Notes under the pieces: generated by a model | Database searches by the model: none | Seen by the model: the letters and a program-made list of their open reading frames with translations, nothing else | What the model was told of the DNA's origin: nothing | Shown here: piece by piece, positions 12,001 to 25,000 of the stretch | Position numbering within the stretch: position 1 is the first letter of the stretch | Layout of the letters: each line of letters begins with the position of its first letter | From: Mesaphorura yosii | Lineage: Eukaryota; Arthropoda; Collembola; Poduromorpha; Tullbergiidae | NCBI GenBank assembly: GCA_009869945.1 | Contig: WIXG01000071.1 | Span: forward strand, 124,001-188,000 | Reading direction: 5' to 3' | DNA length: 64,000 nucleotides | Translations under genes and position numbers: made by a program

Positions 12001-15000
12001 TTTATAGCATTATTACGAGTGCTCAGCACACTACGGACGAGAGAAAGAACTTTTGCTCAACTAAACTATAAATGTCATTTCAACTTTCAATTCATTATTC
12101 AGGACTAGGGACGTATCTGCTGCAGGCACGGGAGGCCATTTCATATGGCGGTGCTTCAAAATAGGTCAAATTCATGGCTGCATGGCGATGGTTGGCAGTT
12201 GAGTTGGTCATATGCTAGCTTATCGCTTTTCACTGGCCTTTCTGAATAGAATACCACTTTTGACCAGACGTGCTCAATTTTGCATGTGCTTCACTCTGCT
12301 CTCAGTGCAAAGCTGAAGTCCACGCTTTGTGCTCGCTCGCAGTCACAGTGGATAAAGTTTCATTGCATTGCATATTTATTCGAGTGTTCTAATTCCATGG
12401 ATTAGAATGCATGAATACGGGCAGGAGAAGAGTTAGCAAGGAGAGATAAAAGAGTGGAGAAGAAAGAAGAGTCTACTTCAATCATCACAGGAAATTAGAC
12501 TTGAGAACATAATAATGACTCCAGGAGTTTTTGTCATCAAAAAGAGTGAGAAAGACTGAACAAATTTGAGTAGAATAGGAAAAAAGTTGGTTGGCTGGTT
12601 CTTTCTCTCGGCTAAGCAGCGCAGTGTTGGCTCACTTGAAATAAAAACTTGTTCGACGAGACTCATTATAACGTGAGAGTACAGGAAGGACACAAGAGGA
12701 CACAGACACAGCACAGTCGGATATATCACATCACCCAACACGCGTTCGCGTTCCTCGCAGTGCACAACTATCGCGAACTCTTCCTTTCATGATTCCCTGA
12801 ACAAAGTATAATTTGTACCAAAGGATTGAACTCTGTGTGAAGTTTTCCTTCTTCGCTTGTCATTGTTCAATCGACTCGTCAGTTTGACTTGGCTCGCTGG
12901 CTTGGTTCAGTGCTCAGTGTTTATGCATGCACGAATACCGAATTTATACCTCTAACAACAATACATCGCATCTGCATCACATGTCATGCCGTGCCGTGCC
13001 GGGATTTCTACCCAAATACCACTTGAATAGCTTCAGCGTTTGATGTCAGCTCGCTTCTAAACCGAGCTGAATTCCTTTTGAATTCTGGTAGCCAAAACGA
13101 ACTGTGGATTGCACAACATGCTCGTAAATTGTCAACCTCCACGCCTTTGTCAAAATGTAAATCAATCCCGTGTGCTCGCAGCGAGCGCGTACGGCTATTA
13201 AAATTGTTGTGAAAGAAGAAAAAGTGCGCAGTATTTATTTTTCTCATTCAGTGCACTCGCAATCACATTCAGCTTTGTAGTCGCTATCGCGAGCTGTGCG
13301 AAGCGTGGAACAGCTCCCGAGCTCATTGAATTTCTTCTGCTGGGTTCTGAAGGATCAATTAAACGAGTTCTCTTTTGTGCTCATTTTTATAAAAGTTGTT
13401 ATGTTACGGGTATTTATAATCCCAACCCCACGATGGCGTGTCGTGCGTGCGTTCGGTGCGGATACGAGGGCAGCAGCCAAGGGAGATGAAGTTAGGATTC
13501 AAATTGTCAGTTTTTGAATTTTATGTTCGACAGGAGCAGGCGAAACGAATCTTTTTATTTCTGACACGCTAATGAAGGTAGAGAATGGGGTGAGGACTGA
13601 CAATGGAAATGAAAACGACTTTGCTCTGGGTTAAGAAAGGTTTCACATTCGAAAGGACAGGACTCAGATTGCAATTATCTGTTCGGAAGCCTGGAAAGCC
13701 ATCGGAGTTACTGAATCATGTCAGAAGCCTCAATTGTACAGGGATGAACTCAGAAATGGTTGTAAGACAATAATTAAAGCTCTCATTACTTCCTTTGTTA
13801 GGCATTTATCCCTTCTATGCCTCTAAAGTCTAAATAAGTGCACGCGAAAAGAGCAAGGCTTCACGTATTGGGTTTCAATAGGCGACAGCGATCATAAATA
13901 CATACATACTTGGAGAAAATTCAAGGGAACTTGAAATCTCGGCACTGAGGAAGATTAGTCATGAAAACAAAGTATCCCAGTTTGCGTCGAGTTTCGACAT
14001 AAACAAAGAGACCCTTCATGCCACGCAGGCAAGCTATAAAATCCATGAGCCTTTACACGAGACGACGGCCGACCCTTCCTGTCGGCGACACAAGAATGAA
14101 TGTGCGAGCAGTAAGCGCTCATGTGAACTATATGGTTGCTTTCCCTTTCCTACTTCCTTCCAAAGCACGGCCTGTTTGCGTTTCCGAGTAAAACGCCAGG
14201 CCTGGCCAGGAATTATTACGGTTCGGGTTCTGCAATCTCCAACTCAAGGGTCTTGTTGCTAAAATTCAATATCTACTCTATTCTACTCCAAACCATACAA
14301 TTACATTATGAAGAGCCTGGGTTTCCTTTGACGTCAGGCACACACGCACTCAGTACATTTTTAATAGGGCACGCACATGTCGTTTGGGCCCGGTCTGTTT
14401 TTCTGAATGAAAGAATCCCTTAACTTGGAACAGAGAACTGGAGGAGAGACTTAATGGCAAAGATCGTAAACATAGCGCGCGCAGCGCAGCGTATTTCGCA
14501 TCCCTTTGTGAAGGGCACGACACAGGGTATTAAGAATTTATCAAAGCAAAAGTGTGTAACAAGGGCCGTTGACCACGCAAGGCACACAGGCTACAATGTA
14601 TGAATGAAATTCCCTTTCTCCCCACAAAGAATTCACATGGCAGGGTGTTGGTTTAAAGTGAGCCAGCAGTTGCGCGTATTTTTTAACAACTGAAAAAGCT
14701 TTACTTCACTTTAGTGCAACTCATCATTGTCAATGGCCCCAATGGCAATGTGATGCCGGTCTTGGCCTGGTTCGGTTTGGCGACTTTGACAACGGAGCAG
14801 GCGATCGGGGCCGGAATAAGTCAAAGCGAACGTAAAAAAGACAAATGTTACTCGCAGGGCACGTTCAACATATGGGCTGGCTCTGAAAATAAGTAATTTT
14901 AAATTCCGGAGGAGTTCTGGGCTGCGGTACGGGAGCTGGAGTACCGGAACTTCGCTTGTGTTACTCAAACACGGTCGACGGTCCCAAAACGATTCAGTTT

Positions 15001-18000
15001 TGACGCGACCTTTCTTTCTTTACTTTTCTTTGTCGAGCACTCGTCCTCGTCCTTCATCTGCCACGGCGGCAGAAGTTCAACTGTGTGGCAATAAACCGAG
15101 TTTCCAGTTCCTCGTTCATATGCATGCACCGGTTTATGTGAACTCCGAATATTAATACATAATTAGTATTGGCGTAGGGCATTAGTGCTAAATGAGCGCG
15201 CATTATTACACCGAGCCCGGGCTGGCGATAGTAATCTCTCGATTTATGTATCCTCTTCGCACTCATTACGTATTAAAACGGAAGACTGACGAGTGCTGGT
15301 TGCGTTAACAGAGTTAACGTTGATGTACAAGATTATAATCAAGTTGCGCAACCGAACCGGAGCAGTGCAAGGAGCCATGTATGTGTATGGCTTCCATTTC
15401 ACTGTTATCTAATGCAGAGTACGCAGGGAAGTTAAAAAGTTGTGGGTTGCTCGGTTATGTTCTAATTCCGCCCGTGGAAGCTATTTATATTCCGCTACTG
15501 CCCGCATGCGAATACGAATTTCGTATCCCCAAATATGTTATTATTATGATTGCCTATTTACTATTTACAAGATCAAGATAAGCAAACTGCTTGAATTCAG
15601 ACTCTGCGCAATGCAGTTTGAGATCACTTCGGAATGTCACCATTTAAACACAACCTCCCTGACTTCTGGCTTCTATGAAGCGGTCTCATGGACCCATTAA
15701 AAAAGCCAAACATGATTACATTTGAAGCCTAAACGAACCAAGAACGCGAAGGTGACATTTCTACGGTGACGGGCCCACGATGTTCATTACGTTATTTTGA
15801 ATGGTTCATTCATACTTCCCAGCAACAGGAACACTCGTACATTTATTGAGTTCAACAGCGTAGGAGAAATTATTTCACGATTGCAAGTCGGATAGCAGGG
15901 GCTCGTAGTGCAGCTGTATTTTTATGTTGCAAGACCATTAATAGCACATGACAACCATTTTATAATTTTCACTCGAGCTCGAGCCGAACGCACATGGCCA
16001 GGCCACAACCACAGTCAAGCTAAAGCCAAATCATGTCGAAGTATAAAAATGCCATTACCATTACAATAATTATTCTTGGTTTGCCTGGTTTGTGTTGCCT
16101 CGCTACTACTTTGCTTGTCCTGCCATGTTATGATGTTACGTGTGGCTTTGCTTATGGTTTTCTTTCAGGTTCCATAAAAATATCTTCCAGTCAGAATTCC
16201 GTTCGTGTATTATTACTGTTATTACGAAAGTTGAACAATATCGCAGAGTGCCTTGGTACAATTTTACAACACAACGAGCAAGCTGGAAGTGCTTGCCTGC
16301 TGCCTGCTGGTAGTAAAATCGGATCGCGCAGGGAGAGACAGAGACTGAGACCAAGACGAAGGCATGAACAAGTTCGAGTGAGGAACAACAAACCAAATGC
16401 TTGCACTTCTACAATACTTGCAAGCAATATGACTAAGTGACACATAACAGACCTGGTAATAATTTTAACGCCTTTTTTGACACTAATTAGTCCATTAGTG
16501 TGTTAAAAGTCCATTGAAGAAACAAGTCTCTGCTCCTCCGGTCCAAGACGCAGAACAAAGACCAACGCAGAAATTCTTACAATGCCTGCCATGCCATGCC
16601 ACACTGTAATTCTCTTAGTCGCTTAGGTTAGTTCACGCAGGGCCCCAGAACTGCGCCGAGCCTGAGCACAAGACCATGTTCTAACGCGTAGATACGGGTC
16701 TCATGAGTTTCATCATAATTTCCCGTGAAATTCTGCTCGTTGTCGCTGCTGAGAGCGTAGCGATGTCACAGTCACATATTGCTATTATCTGCTCTTGTAC
16801 TCGTGGACGAGAGATGCAATGGGAAGACAAGGAGTGAGCAGCAACAGCAGCAGGAAAAAATCCAAGACGATGACAATGAAACATAACCATCAAAAATTTT
16901 CTTATTTCATTCTAATGCAATGCTCCGTCTTGGCCGTGGCTTTGCACTGTTATCATGTCGCCGTGTATTGCAGGCCGTGTATAATCACAATTCACAAAGA
17001 CACATCTTGTTTTTCTCATCAATTCTCGTCCTGCATTCATTCCGAGTAATAGAAATTCCGATGAAGTCTTAGGCTGAGCGCTCGCGTCCGACTCCCGAGT
17101 GACTGTGACTGGCATAACTTCGTATGAGGACCTGGCTCACAAGCATCCAATTATACATACCAAGCTGTGAACATGTCGTAATTGTTCCAAGTTCCAATAA
17201 TAATGTCAAGAAAGTTTAAACACAAAGGGAAAATTAATACACGTGAACCGGGAACCGCATTAATAACGCCTGTGCTGCCTCAGCCATTCACTTGGCTGTA
17301 GCCAGGCTAGGTTGTAAAAACGTCAATGTAAATTACTGTTAATGAAATTTAAAGTTTGTCATTCAACCGAATCATTTAAGCGACTAAGACAATGACGTTT
17401 CCTACTTCCCAGGAGATTAGGCAGGCACCACAATTTATCACACCGTCGTTTGCTGTTGGCTGCTGCTGCCCGGAGAAGCAGAAAGTCAAGTCAGGCCGTT
17501 GCGCGCCGAGATTGTCAATGGCCATGACTTGACATCTTTTCTCTCGTGTCCTCTCCGTCCGCGACCAAAAAGAAAACCGCCTGAGCCAAGCGCAGCAAGC
17601 ATATCGACACACCAATCATGTTAAATAAATTTTTATGGTGATCTAATCTGAATGCATTTCTTTATGCAATACGAATTTTAATTTATTCAGCAACTCTTTT
17701 GATTCTCTTTCGTTCTGCGCCGTGTTGTGTCTTGTGTGTTGCCGTTGCGAGTAACAAAGTACGTAAAAAATGAAACTCTAGGTGCAGGCCGACAAAGGGG
17801 AAGATGAGTGAAACAAAATAGACGTTGAATGGGTGAATTTTGAAATAATGGACTAATGTGTGCGTGCGCGGATGCCGACAACACAGAAAAGGCAATTCAG
17901 AAGCTGCCTGACTGCGATCGCTCAAAGATTGCGTAAAATGTATGCAAATGCAATCTTGTTCTTTGCTGCGGAGCGAGTGCCTGTGCCATTGTGATATGAC

Positions 18001-21000
18001 TTGAAAGCATTACAAATTTTTCAAGTTTCTGGACTGGCCATTTTGCCGGGCCGAGCCAAACTGCTCCATGAGATGGAAACGGACATAATAGACGAGCGGC
18101 GGACGTGGACGGACGACCACTTTAGAAACTATAACGTTGCATTATGCAAAGTGAAAGAAAAAGTGGGAAGAATGATGAAACTGACAAAAAGTGAACAGAG
18201 AAAGATTATTTTCTATGCTTTGTGCTATGCTGTTGTTGTCATGAATGGCCAGGCCAGCCTTTCTTTCGCAATGCGCACGCCAGGATCAAGACAAATACGA
18301 TCCACTCGAAATGTGGATGAATGTACTGCTGAACTGAATATCATATTCCGTATTATGCATGCATAATATTCAACAACGGGATCTCGCAAGAAAAGAGAAA
18401 GAGAAGAAATTGAGAGCATGGCTTTTTCCGAAGAAGCAAGCAAGCTTCTCGAGCAAGCACAACTCTTGCAATGCGCGGCACAAGAATACAAAATATGACA
18501 CAATGCTGTATCTTTTCTTTCACATTCAACGTGCGTTGTTGTCGAGCGAGGTGCGGCCACGTCCATTGTCTATATACAGGCCAAAGAACTGGAAAAATTT
18601 CATAATGCATGCCCAAGCTAAAGAAAATGGAAGACATTAGTCAAACCTTACAACTACAGCACAACAAGGGTTTTTGTGAGTAAAGTAGTCGACGGCGCCA
18701 GCCCAGCTCCGTTTTCATCTTGAGAGAAAGAAATCTACCTAATATCGAAACGAAATACTCCGGTACGGTGGTAAATGGGAAAGATACAATGTCGTGTCTA
18801 CATTTGCATCTTGGGTCTTGGCCTGGCTACTTCATGTGGAACAGTGGAGACCCAACCATGTAAATTCAATGCAGCTCAGTACGAGCAGAAGAAGCCAAGC
18901 CAAGAACAGGGATATTTATACACTGTACTTTGTTTCCATAACTTTTTTGACACATACACAACAACATTATGTATTAAAATATGTACGTGTCGGCTACGTA
19001 TACGCATACACTACGAGCACGACGACAGTGAACGAGGACGTGTGCTGTATGGCTTGTGCAATTTTTCTGATACCCTCAAATCCGCAGTGCAGTCGAGAGC
19101 GAACCAAGTAGAAGTGAAAGATTTGGTTTTGTTGAGTGAACACATTTTTCTCTTAAAAAGAGATCAACGATGAGTAGAAAGGAGAAGAGAATATTATGCA
19201 AAATACAGATGCTGATTTCTTTCCTTCCCATTGCCATTTTGAGTATGCAGTTTTTGATATTTTGTTGGCTGTATATTTATTCAATATTTTATCAGAGAAA
19301 CACAGTAACAGCGTTCGATTGCGCAGCACGTAAACGAGGATGCATTATTTGGGATTTGTAAATGACCTTTTTAATATTCCTTCCTGGACGAAATTCACAT
19401 TAAAATATTTTGTAATTTCAAATTATGGCTTTGCATTCGAATCTCTTCGTTTAACGTTGTAGTGTTTCCCTTCAGTCTCTTTCAGCTCAGTTTTCGAACT
19501 CTTGCTCAACTTTATTCAAATTAAAGCAAACTTTATTTCATCAATGAACCCTGTTTCGTATTTCAGAATCCGTAAAAGTACATGTCAACTTTACCAATTC
19601 CGAGCCGTCGAACTCTCTGGTTCGAGGAAGTTGCGGGAAGTTTCGCGTTTTGGTTGGTGCATAATATTATAATATACGAAATGAATAATTGCTTTTTATT
19701 TCTGTACGTATTTCCACTTAACAGGATCCAAAAATAAAAGACGAAGATCTTCATCATATTTCTTGGCTTCGCTGATGCACTCAAATGGCGACTGTTTATT
19801 TTTATACGCTCCTTGAACTGAATACATGTTCTCTCGTTTGACTCAGTTAATAGTTTTGCTCAATCCGATTCCAGAGTCCAACAGCACAAACGGTAACCGG
19901 ATAGTTCGAAATAAATTATAAATGGAAGAGTGCGCTCATTTGTTTTTGCTCGCCGTGCGTCGAGCAGTAAACAAAGAAAGTCTTGAGCCACCACGTAATA
20001 TTTAACATCACTTTGTGTAAAGCCTCGGGGACATTCCTCAACTAAGAAATGCATTGCGTGGATGGGGAACTTGGAACCATATCAGCCCATCATCAAGTAC
20101 AGAAAAAAATTATCTACGTTCTCACTCCTTTTCCACACGAACTGCTGCGTATGAGCGAAATAAAGTGCTCAGGTCGACAACTAGACTGCTTCTCAAGAAA
20201 AATGGGAAAAATCATAAGGCTATGACTGGGTTTTGGCCGCGGCCACTGCCACAAAGAGCGAGCAACACGTACGTCGAAGCATCGAACCAACAACATCAAA
20301 ACAACAATCAAGTACCATGAACACGGTGATGAAATCAAGTTCTTTACCATTCTTGCCTGCTTACTGCCGTAATAGTTGCAATAATAATCAGTTTAGTGAA
20401 TTTATAAAAACAAGAACTGTCTGAACTGTGTGCACTGCTGCCCAGAAGATGTGGATACGCTAAATGGATATGAGGTGATTAATATTCAGACTACAAAGCT
20501 TCCGATCCCCAGTGAACTCAGCAACAGCGCTCAGGAGTAATTCACAGTTGCATTGCTCAGCACTGCACCGCATTGCGCTGTAAAGTGTAGATTCTGGGAG
20601 ATTAGGAATTAATTGTAAGAGAAAAATTCAGCGATTTTTTAATTTCTGCAGCGGAAGTCGGTACGTACATCAAGCCAGGTCAGAACCCGACGCTGCGCTG
20701 AATTAATTCAGGCTGACCTTTCGAGAGCCTGCATAATTTAGTGCAGTCTGCTCTGCCTTCAGTTAAGAATCTGAAAGCCATTTAGTCGTTGTGTCACACA
20801 ATCCACATCATAATCCGGCACCTGCAAGCTATTCGGAATGGCTCACTCCTACGCATTGACAGTGCCAGCTGCCAGTCGCATCGCAAGAGCATATCATCAA
20901 TTTTTAATGCCGGATAGATTGGCAAAGTAAAATTAGCTCGGCGTTCCGTTCCAGTCGCCAACGACGCAATGATAACGACATGAAGAATGACCAACCTAAA

Positions 21001-22000
21001 TAAAATGTCATCCTCCACGCTGTTGGAGGCAAACAGCTTAGTCAGGCTCTACTTACGACCATTATATTTTTAATGTCCTGCAAAAAATTGATTTCCACTA
21101 CATGTAAGCCTGGAAATGGTTCCCACTCATTTCACAGCAGTACAGCCTGAGAATATTTCTAAAAGTGTACTAATGGTTTTCGTTGATCGTCTCTTTTTCT
21201 AGATACTGAAAGGGAAAAATTACTCTCCGTTCGTCTTTCCCCTCTGACAAGACATTCCACCGGCAGTAGCGAGCCAGCGAGAACGCAGCAAGCAATCGAG
21301 GACGACGACGACGTTAAAAAGAGAAAGTGCTCGCTTTCTTCTGCAAATAATTCCAGTATTCTTGCTTACGTGGCGGTGGTCCTAAAAAACTATTGTTCTT
21401 TTCTGAGCTTCTGCTTGCTATTACTCTGTTACTGTGACCGACCACGATAATGATGCCATTTGCTTAGCCTCTAGCCAGCTACCTTTACTGCGCTTATTGG
21501 CTGGCACTCTTACATTGCACTGTTATGACCGGGCTCATCATGCTGATGGTTGCGTCGACCCGCATGACTTTCGAAATAGACACTGTAAACGTTAAGAATG
21601 GACAGGCTACACTGGCCCTTGGTCCCTCTTGAAGATATCGTATATCCATTAAAAGTATGGCGGTAGTAGAAGGAAGTAAAAATAGTTCGCTGGAGAAAGA
21701 AAATGTGACTGCAGATTAATTATATGCCATCGTATCGCTATCGCTCATCTCGGAGTTCATTCGGCTTTGCCCGTATGGTAATTCCGCTCCTTTTTTCATT
21801 GTGTACAATGGCAATTGCTATAATTAACTTGTGCGTAGCAATTTCCAATTCTGTGTTAGAAATTATCGGTCAGTCGCATGGAAAAGTAGGGACGAGTGCG
21901 TAAAGTAGAACTCGCCACTGATTTTTCATGATATACACTTTCGTCCGACCGTCGCTCCGTGCAGTTTGAATTAAACTCTGACCCGGGCATCTTTCCTCGA
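12001..22000. other. Intronic sequence without a supported gene (12-22 kb)
   Basis: No exon or RNA gene could be supported. TGCATGCA occurs at 12924, 15121 and 18356, the last inside an 18-bp perfect palindrome. A short GAC repeat lies near 21301-21315. An ATG-initiated 135-codon frame at 16033..16440 (plus) has one hydrophobic stretch but no recognisable family. Confidence 0.5.
18351..18368. repeat. 18-bp perfect palindrome centred on GCATGC
   Basis: TATTATGCATGCATAATA is its own reverse complement and includes a TGCATGCA core. The longest perfect palindrome I noticed. Confidence 0.9.
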
Positions 22001-25000
22001 GAATCGTGCACCGGAAAATGTTGGCGCACGGGAATAAAAATAAACCGAAAATAATCCTGGCGAATTTCTCGTGCAGCCCGCCACGGCTTTTACTTTCATG
22101 TTATTATATTAATATCATTTCCCGTTCACTTTCCTGTTCCACCACCACCGTGGCGGTGGTCCTAGCCTTAGCTGGTTGTAGTTGAAGCGTGCCTGCCTGT
22201 TCGCATGCTACCTCCAACGTAGCATGGACATTTCATGAAGGTACTTTACTGTTTTACGTCCGCGATCTCAGAGATTCAGGCTTAATAGCAGAATGTACTT
22301 TAAAAGGAAATTCAGAACATCTTAACTCGGTGGGTAATGGAAGGGGAGTCGGAGAAGTCATAAAATTGAATCCTTATTCCCCATTCCCATTACACGCAAG
22401 GACTTTTATTTGTTGTCTGGGTCCTGCTGCTGCATTCCATTCTTATCATTACATATGAAAAATGCGGCCTTCGCCCGTGCAGCTCAGCATTCTGAGATGT
22501 TCAGATTCGTGTAATAAAAATGAAAAACACAAACAAGGGAGAGAGATGTAAAAAGGATTCGTATGCATTTGTGGTCGTCTAGAGTCCCTGTCCGGCTCTC
22601 CTCTGCCTGCTTCCGTTTAATCAAAGCAGAGGCGAGTTTAATTTTATCACTCAACATTTAATTCTATCACTCCTACCGAATTTATTTCTCGAATTGCTAA
22701 GTGGCTCTAATAAACAGACTCAACAACTGCAGGCTGTCAGTACAAATAATAAAAAATCCATCTTGTACGAATTTTCTTGAGAATAGGCCTTCGTTTTCAG
22801 GAGCCAGGCCGAGTCATTCCTGTCGAGCTTTTATTTTTACGGGCAGCAGCATTAACATTTAGCATCCGAAGGCTCCCGGTTTAATGGAACAGGAACTGCG
22901 CGGCAGCGACCATAAAAGCCCGGCACAAGCAATTACATGCGCACGAAATTGCCATCACAATCAAAATCACAATCACGCTAGACGCTCACAGTAACAGTAA
23001 TGAGTTTGCAAAACTTGAGAGCATGCCCACCCACACGGCATAAAATTAATTGTACTTTTGCGTTTGCTTTTACTCGCGAATCGAGTAGCTCAATAACGCT
23101 AAGTGAATGCAGGCAGGCAGCCATTTCATTCAGGGACACCACTTAAACGATGGAGCATTAAATCTGGTGGTCGTGGTTGAGAAGCAATAATACTGACCTA
23201 ATAAAAGCGGACAGCGAATGAAATCAGGAGTGGTAATTTTAATGCAATGCAATGTGGTCGACCGTCGTCGAACGCGAACGCGTTGCATGTGGCAATTAAC
23301 TTGAAACAAAGCAATGGAATCCTTATGTTATGCAGCATTGCGTCCTTACCGTGGAACAAGAATGGGTAAATTATGGTCATGGATGGAGAACCGTGGAAAA
23401 GTAATATGAAATTACTTACTGTAATGTGTTTTGCACACATTAATGTCTCCCCGCACTCTCGCCGCCTGTGTTACTGCGTTTTGAGTACAAAAGTGTATTT
23501 GGGAAATCGGATTGAGTGCCGCACGAAGGGAACATGCCTGCCATTGCCATGCTGTGCTGTTGTTTTTACTTCTGCCTTTCCTTTTGCATTGGTAAATTAA
23601 ATCAGAGTGGACTAATATACATCGACCAAAGTTCGGTGGCTATGACTTGCTGGTCTTGTCTGGTATCGACAAGGCACTAATGTTTCATGAGGTTTTATTT
23701 CCAAAGTTAATGTTACATCGTGTCTCGTGCACTTTTCGCGTGTATTTGGGTTAATGTCGATATTTCTGTTGTCTTTACACACTTGAGTGGCTTGCTCGCT
23801 AAAGAGAGAGCCACCAGATTACTTCAGTCATTAATGAGGATTGTACATCTTAACTTTTCAGGGCGAGATTTCACACGTGGCGTGGCCAGTGGCGACGGTC
23901 ATCAGACGAGTGAGCGTGTACTCTTGAACCGAATTCAACCACAAAAAATTGCAAACGCAAAACGTAAAGTTTCCTAAAGCGTTGGCTTGTTGAATATTGA
24001 ACGCTGAATGTTGAACGCCTAATTTGTTATTGTAAAGTTCGATTCAACGCTAAGCAATACAATGCTGCGAGTACGTGCAGGCAACAAGGCAAGCAAGCAG
24101 GAAAGACGATTTTATAAACACGTCATAAATCCGTCATATACTCTCTATGGGAGTGGGAAAGAGAACAGACAGACGAGATGCTTCACAAAGAGGACATCAC
24201 ATTCAACACTGTACTGCCACTACGCTTTGTTTCTTGTCAGTATTTTACAGAAATGGCAGGCAAACAGACATTCTGTACAAATACTGCATTGAAGTGCAGT
24301 GCATGCATGCGGCGAATGTGTCACTAAAGTTAAATTACAACAAAAAGATAAATAAATGTGTGACGAGATTCATTTTATGAACCGTGCCGTACTACGAGAC
24401 TACGACCACGACTACGACCGACCGCGTAGTATTTTTAATTGCAATGAGAACCAGAAACAAAAAATGACTGAAGGCAATGTGATGAGAAAACGCAGCACAG
24501 CACAACGACAACGACCTACAGTGTACTATCAGTTTACTGATTACTCCGTCTGCGCTGCATCCCTGTGCGTATACTTTGATGGTGATGAGATTTAAGAACC
24601 CAAGCAGCAGCGGAGAACGCGAACGAAGCTAGTTGGACTCAGACACTGCCACGGTTTGACAAACAAGAACTTTATTCCTCTGCCATGCCTTTGCTTTGCT
24701 TTAGGTCCTCTGCAAAAATAATACCTTGTGTATACGTTTACTGTGGCGGTCATACTTTTTATTACCGCTACAGAGATTCTCAGATCCCAGCAGTTGTTGT
24801 CCAAGACCAAGACCGACCATGAGCGGAGTCAAAAGCCTATGTCCTCTCGTGCACTGCTCTGATTTACTTAAAGCCACACTTAAATGGGCAAAACAGCAGC
24901 AAAGCGACGAACGAAGTCTATCTTGTCTGGCTTTGTGATACAAGCTGAATTCCGAGAAACGCAACGAACTCTATTGGAGCTACTTGTTTATAGGCTTGGA

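Noticed and set aside
16033-16440. 135-codon ATG-initiated plus-strand frame with a hydrophobic segment near the start
   Set aside because: No family recognised, no supporting splice or promoter evidence, and similar frames occur on the opposite strand.
18001-18366. 121-codon plus-strand frame
   Set aside because: It starts at TTG and has no recognised domain; its length is expected by chance.
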